Source: Anas platyrhynchos | Taxonomy: Eukaryota > Chordata > Aves > Anseriformes > Anatidae | DNA length: 64,000 bases | Reading direction: 5' to 3' | Assembly: GCF_047663525.1 (NCBI RefSeq) | Contig: NC_092605.1 | Span: 62,001 to 126,000, forward strand | Shown: piece after piece, positions 60,346 to 64,000 of the stretch | How positions within the stretch are numbered: position 1 is the first letter of the stretch | Layout: each line of letters opens with the position of its first letter | The notes under the pieces: generated by a model | The model's input: only the letters and a program-made list of their open reading frames with translations | What the model was told of the DNA's origin: nothing | Databases searched by the model: none | Position numbers and translations under genes: made by a program

Positions 60346-62540
60346 AAATTTATTTTGCCATGGAGGGCAGATAATGCATGGCTGATCTCCTATGTTATCA
60401 ATGGCTTTACTAGCAAAAATACCCTAAACTAGAGTGGAAACAATACAACTGGAGTTCTCCATGTGACTTAAAAGGCACTTGGAGGAACATGGACAGACTC
60501 CAGCAGCTGCCATTACAGGACGCTTTTGCCAGAAACCCAGTGACCTTAAGAGAACCCTGTGGTAACAGGGCTGGAAAAGAAAGATGGTTTACAGAGTTGA
60601 CCGCCTGTTACTGGATGGCCATTTCAGTTTTCCCTCCACAGGCGGCAGACTTTATCCCCTTTTTATTATTCTACTGTAACTATAAATCTTTTACTTGGTT
60701 TAAGAAAGTTTTTGTATCATTTTGCTAAAATTATTGGGTTAATTCTCTGTAAAAATCTCTTGCTTTTCTCTGATTTAAAAATGTAGAATATAAACAGTCC
60801 TAAACTGAAGACAATGACTTGAAATTTTTTGTTTAAAAAATTTAGTCTGGCAGGGAGCATGTAAAGGAATCAAAATCATCTGACTGTATTTAAACTGTTC
60901 ACTTATTTGTATGGTCTTATTCTGACTGAGAAGTTTTTCTCACAAAATTTTTAAAACTGTTAAGAGTTTTACTTTACTGTTTGTTGTCTTCGTTCACACT
61001 AAACATTTCCATGTAACACAGAGGAGTTTTTAATATTAATTCTTTTGCATAAAAGAGAACTCAAGACCCTGTAGAGAGTCAAAGTATAGCATAGATGGTA
61101 AAAGTTGATTTTTTTTTTATTTTTTTTTTTTAAGTATGTGAAGAACAAAGTGAAAGACACTGGCATTTAAATGGATTGTTTCAAATACTGGTTTTACTGG
61201 TAAAATTTTGTTTCCTGCACTCTGAGGCTGGTTAGCTTGGAGAGTACTGTAAGTGGACAATGCATGTTGCCACTGAGTCTAGTGAATTTGCACATTTCAT
61301 CCAGCATCTACATGTTCAAAAAAAAAAAAAAAAGATGATGATGATTCAGGCCTTCTGTTTCATGCCAAGACTCAAGGAATTCTAAAATTAAAAAAAAAAG
61401 TGAAAAAGTGTTCTTGTTATGAAATCCAGAAAACTTAAAACTCAGGTGCATACCATATTTAATTCCTAACTGTATTCTACGTGAGTACTTCCAGAATCAT
61501 TAGCCATTAGCTTAAGAATGAATGACTCACGTTGTCCAAAAGAATGTTGCAGGTGTTGTTAGCAAATGTCCATATGGAATATGGGAAATACTTTATATTT
61601 TTTTGTTACAGTAAACGGTCTCATAAACTAAAAATAGTTACGTTGTCCATGTAGTAATTGGACCACTATCAGAAACGCTCTTTACGCTAGTATCAAAGAG
61701 GTAATGGAAAGTTCTGTGTTGGAAATGAAAGTACGTATGCAGAGTTTGCTTGAACAGTTAGTTGTTTTGAGAAATTCTTCCTTGCCTAAAAAATTTTAAA
61801 GGATTACTGGTCTTAAGAGTTTTATGAAGAGTAATTTTTATTGTTTCAAAGTTTGCAGATTCCTCCTTCCCCAAAGAAAAAAAGTCCACATGTTAGATAT
61901 CAGTCATTTTTCTTTGGATGTCTTTGTGACATTAAGTATTTGCTTGTGTGTACTCTGGATCTGACAGGGGAAACTTGTCTTGGAGATTACAGTGGAAGAG
62001 CTTAAGAGTTTAATCCATGGATAAGTTTGCAATAGAGAATTATTTCCTCAGTCACTATAAACTTCAGTATTTTAGGCATGTGCACTACCATTTGAACAGT
62101 TTTACACTTCACTGTGCTTTCCTTGTAAATATCTGTGTTTAATAATGTACTGTTAGAGGGACTTACAAAGGCTGCCTCTTTATTCTCTCTGTATCTGGAA
62201 CATTAGATTGCTGTGCTATACTTAAAAGTTGATTGCAGACTTCTAGAATTGTACTCAGTTGTGGGCAATTTTTGTCCTTCATAATAGTTAAAATCCCATC
62301 ATGTGGAAAATAGTTGGACTGTCTGTATAAACCTGTGTATTGGAAACCAGTATCTCAGAGCACTTCATTTGTACTACCACTGTATTTGTGTACTTTAACA
62401 ATTGTGTAAATACATTCATAATGACTTCTATTCTTCTTTGGTGTAACTTACTTACAATGACTCTTTACTTGGTGTAACTTTTGTATTACTCTTTTTGTAA
62501 TGCGTTTCTGTACATATAAAGAACATTGTCAATTCCAAAC
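60346..62540 (+). other. CSNK1D: CSNK1D 3' UTR (distal exon)
   Basis: AT-rich with many ATTTA-like and poly-T/A stretches and no supported frame. No canonical AATAAA was found between 60346 and 62540. The best near-end hexamer is the weak TATAAA at 62515-62520. The extent is therefore an estimate; a canonical AATAAA at 63358-63363 could mark a longer form. Confidence 0.5.
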
Positions 62541-64000
62541 ATTTGAAGAAATGATGACAGGATTTAAGTAGTCATGGTTAGATTGCAGCAGCTGGGGTAT
62601 GCAGGAACAAAGAGAAGAAAGACATTAATTGCTTTGCTCAGAAAGAGCATGTCTTTTGTCTCTATAAAGGTAAACGTTTTTGGTTGGATATTACTTCTTC
62701 TGTGGGTCTTTTTTTTTTTTTTTTTAAATAATATAATTTATCAAGTAATACATTGTATTGAGAGGAAGTATGGAAAGAGAATTGCTGTTGAGACTTGATC
62801 TGTTATAAGAGCTGGAAAAAAGCAATAAGAAATGCTGAGCTCTATATACAAAGCCTTGTATGATAACATTACCGGCTTTTGGTATGTAATCCTCAAAAGT
62901 CTATTCAAAATCTGAGGGCACACGTACCTTCAAAATTACTGTTTCTGATTCGTATGCCTTTAAAAGCCGGAAGGATATTTATTCTACCTTCACATTTTTT
63001 ATTTAAAACTGTCTATGTGTTTTTATGTGGGAAATTTCACATGTAATGCAGTTGTACTTAATCATAATGGTTAGAAAATCCCTGAATTCTTTGTGTTATA
63101 AGTACCTTGAAAATAATTGAAAATAAGTCCTATGCCTTAACTTTTAAGCTTCTCTTAATGTTACTCATTTCATATATAGAAAATACTAAGCGAAAACAAA
63201 CAATGTTTCTGTTCTATTAATAGTACTGAGCCATATGGTCAGAAATCTAAATTTAATCCAGTTGTGAGGAAGTGTAATCCCCAGTGAACTTAATCTTGCA
63301 TCAGAGTATCTTCTCCACAGAGTAGTTCCTACAATTCACTGGATAAGACAGGTTAATAATAAAACATTTCTGCACTTAAATTTGGGAAAATTCTTGACCA
63401 AAAGGTATGGGTAGGATCTAGCCATAAGAAGTAAAAACATAATGAACAAATAGGAATGTGGAAAAGGGGAAATTTGTGTGTACCATCCTAAAGCATTAAG
63501 CACGTCTACTGTGTCTTTGTCTCCTGTGACCAATTCAAGATACTTGAGGAGGGTGGAGAGGGATTGGTGAAAGTGGAACAGAGAAATCATTTGGTATGTT
63601 ATGGACTGGGAAGAAGGTGTGTAGTCCCGATTGCATAACCAGACCAAACATTTAGTTTAACTACAGTCCTCATCTTGGTTCAGACCTGCAAGTGTTAAAG
63701 GCACAAAGTCAATGCAGTGCCCCTAGTATTTCCCATAATCCTTAAGGAGTCACAGGGTTTTGAGGTCATGCAGGTTTTTTCTTGAAAGACCCCAGACAGA
63801 TGTATCTCTGTTCCCACTGTAAATTGTATTTTAAGTTTGTCTGACATTGTCAACCAGTTGATTTTATGCAATTTTTTTCAGTAAGACTAAAAAGACTTTT
63901 TCTATTTAAGATTTTTAAATATTGAAGTTCAGACGCACTTCTTCATTGGCTTCAGAGTTTTCCACTGAAAACATTTAAACAGCTGAAACGGTGGTAGGCA
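62541..64000. other. AT-rich sequence with no recognised gene
   Basis: Short unmatched open frames only. A T-run occurs at ~62709-62725 and an AATAAA at 63358-63363 (+). No transposon, RNA gene or exon of a neighbouring gene was recognised up to the window edge. Confidence 0.6.

Overview
The window reads as one end of an avian chromosome. Evidence: a vertebrate-type intron/exon gene, two fragments of CR1 LINE (the dominant retroposon of birds and other sauropsids), and very GC-rich, homopolymer-rich intron-like DNA of the kind seen on avian microchromosomes. The + strand is C-rich in telomere-type sequence (CCCTAA), so the physical chromosome end lies to the left. The left edge starts inside a repeat unit; no pure terminal CCCTAA tract is present. 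The species cannot be fixed from the sequence (a galliform is plausible).

Layout. (1) 1-34696: a subtelomeric macrosatellite of about 2.2-2.7 kb units. Each full unit has a 77-bp GC-rich minisatellite (2-7 copies), a ~390-bp block holding two short minus-strand exons with intact splice sites and a continuous frame, and a ~1.45-1.47 kb spacer of CCCTAA variants. There are 13 units with the exon pair, one unit lacking it and one truncated at the inner edge. (2) 34697-37880: a ~3.2-kb AT-richer block with an internal diverged duplication, paired candidate minus-strand exons and a promoter-like cluster facing the telomere. (3) 37883-38590: ~27 copies of a 26-bp CpG-dense minisatellite. (4) 38592-38990: ~5 copies plus two diverged copies of a 62-bp repeat, each resembling joined ZNF143, YY1 and ETS promoter motifs. 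(5) 38990-39650: decayed telomere-like repeats. (6) 39653-39960: an LTR-like segment on the minus strand, followed by one stray 26-bp unit and a 76-90-bp tandem repeat (40013-40300). (7) 41250-42200: a CpG-rich promoter region. (8) 41931-60345: the complete coding exons of CSNK1D (casein kinase 1 delta), + strand, ten coding exons with two alternative last exons giving predicted proteins of 409 and 415 residues. (9) To 64000: 3' UTR and AT-rich sequence with no recognisable gene.

The only confidently functional protein-coding gene is CSNK1D, a Ser/Thr kinase of the circadian clock, Wnt and Hedgehog pathways. The most interesting part is the telomere-proximal architecture. CpG-dense 26-bp repeats and 62-bp promoter-motif repeats sit just inside a telomere-like array, recalling the CpG-island tandem repeats of human TERRA promoters. 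The array itself has amplified a fragment of an unidentified gene whose two exons could be transcribed and spliced only toward the telomere. The many long proline- or glycine-rich open frames in the array are composition artefacts and are not annotated as genes.
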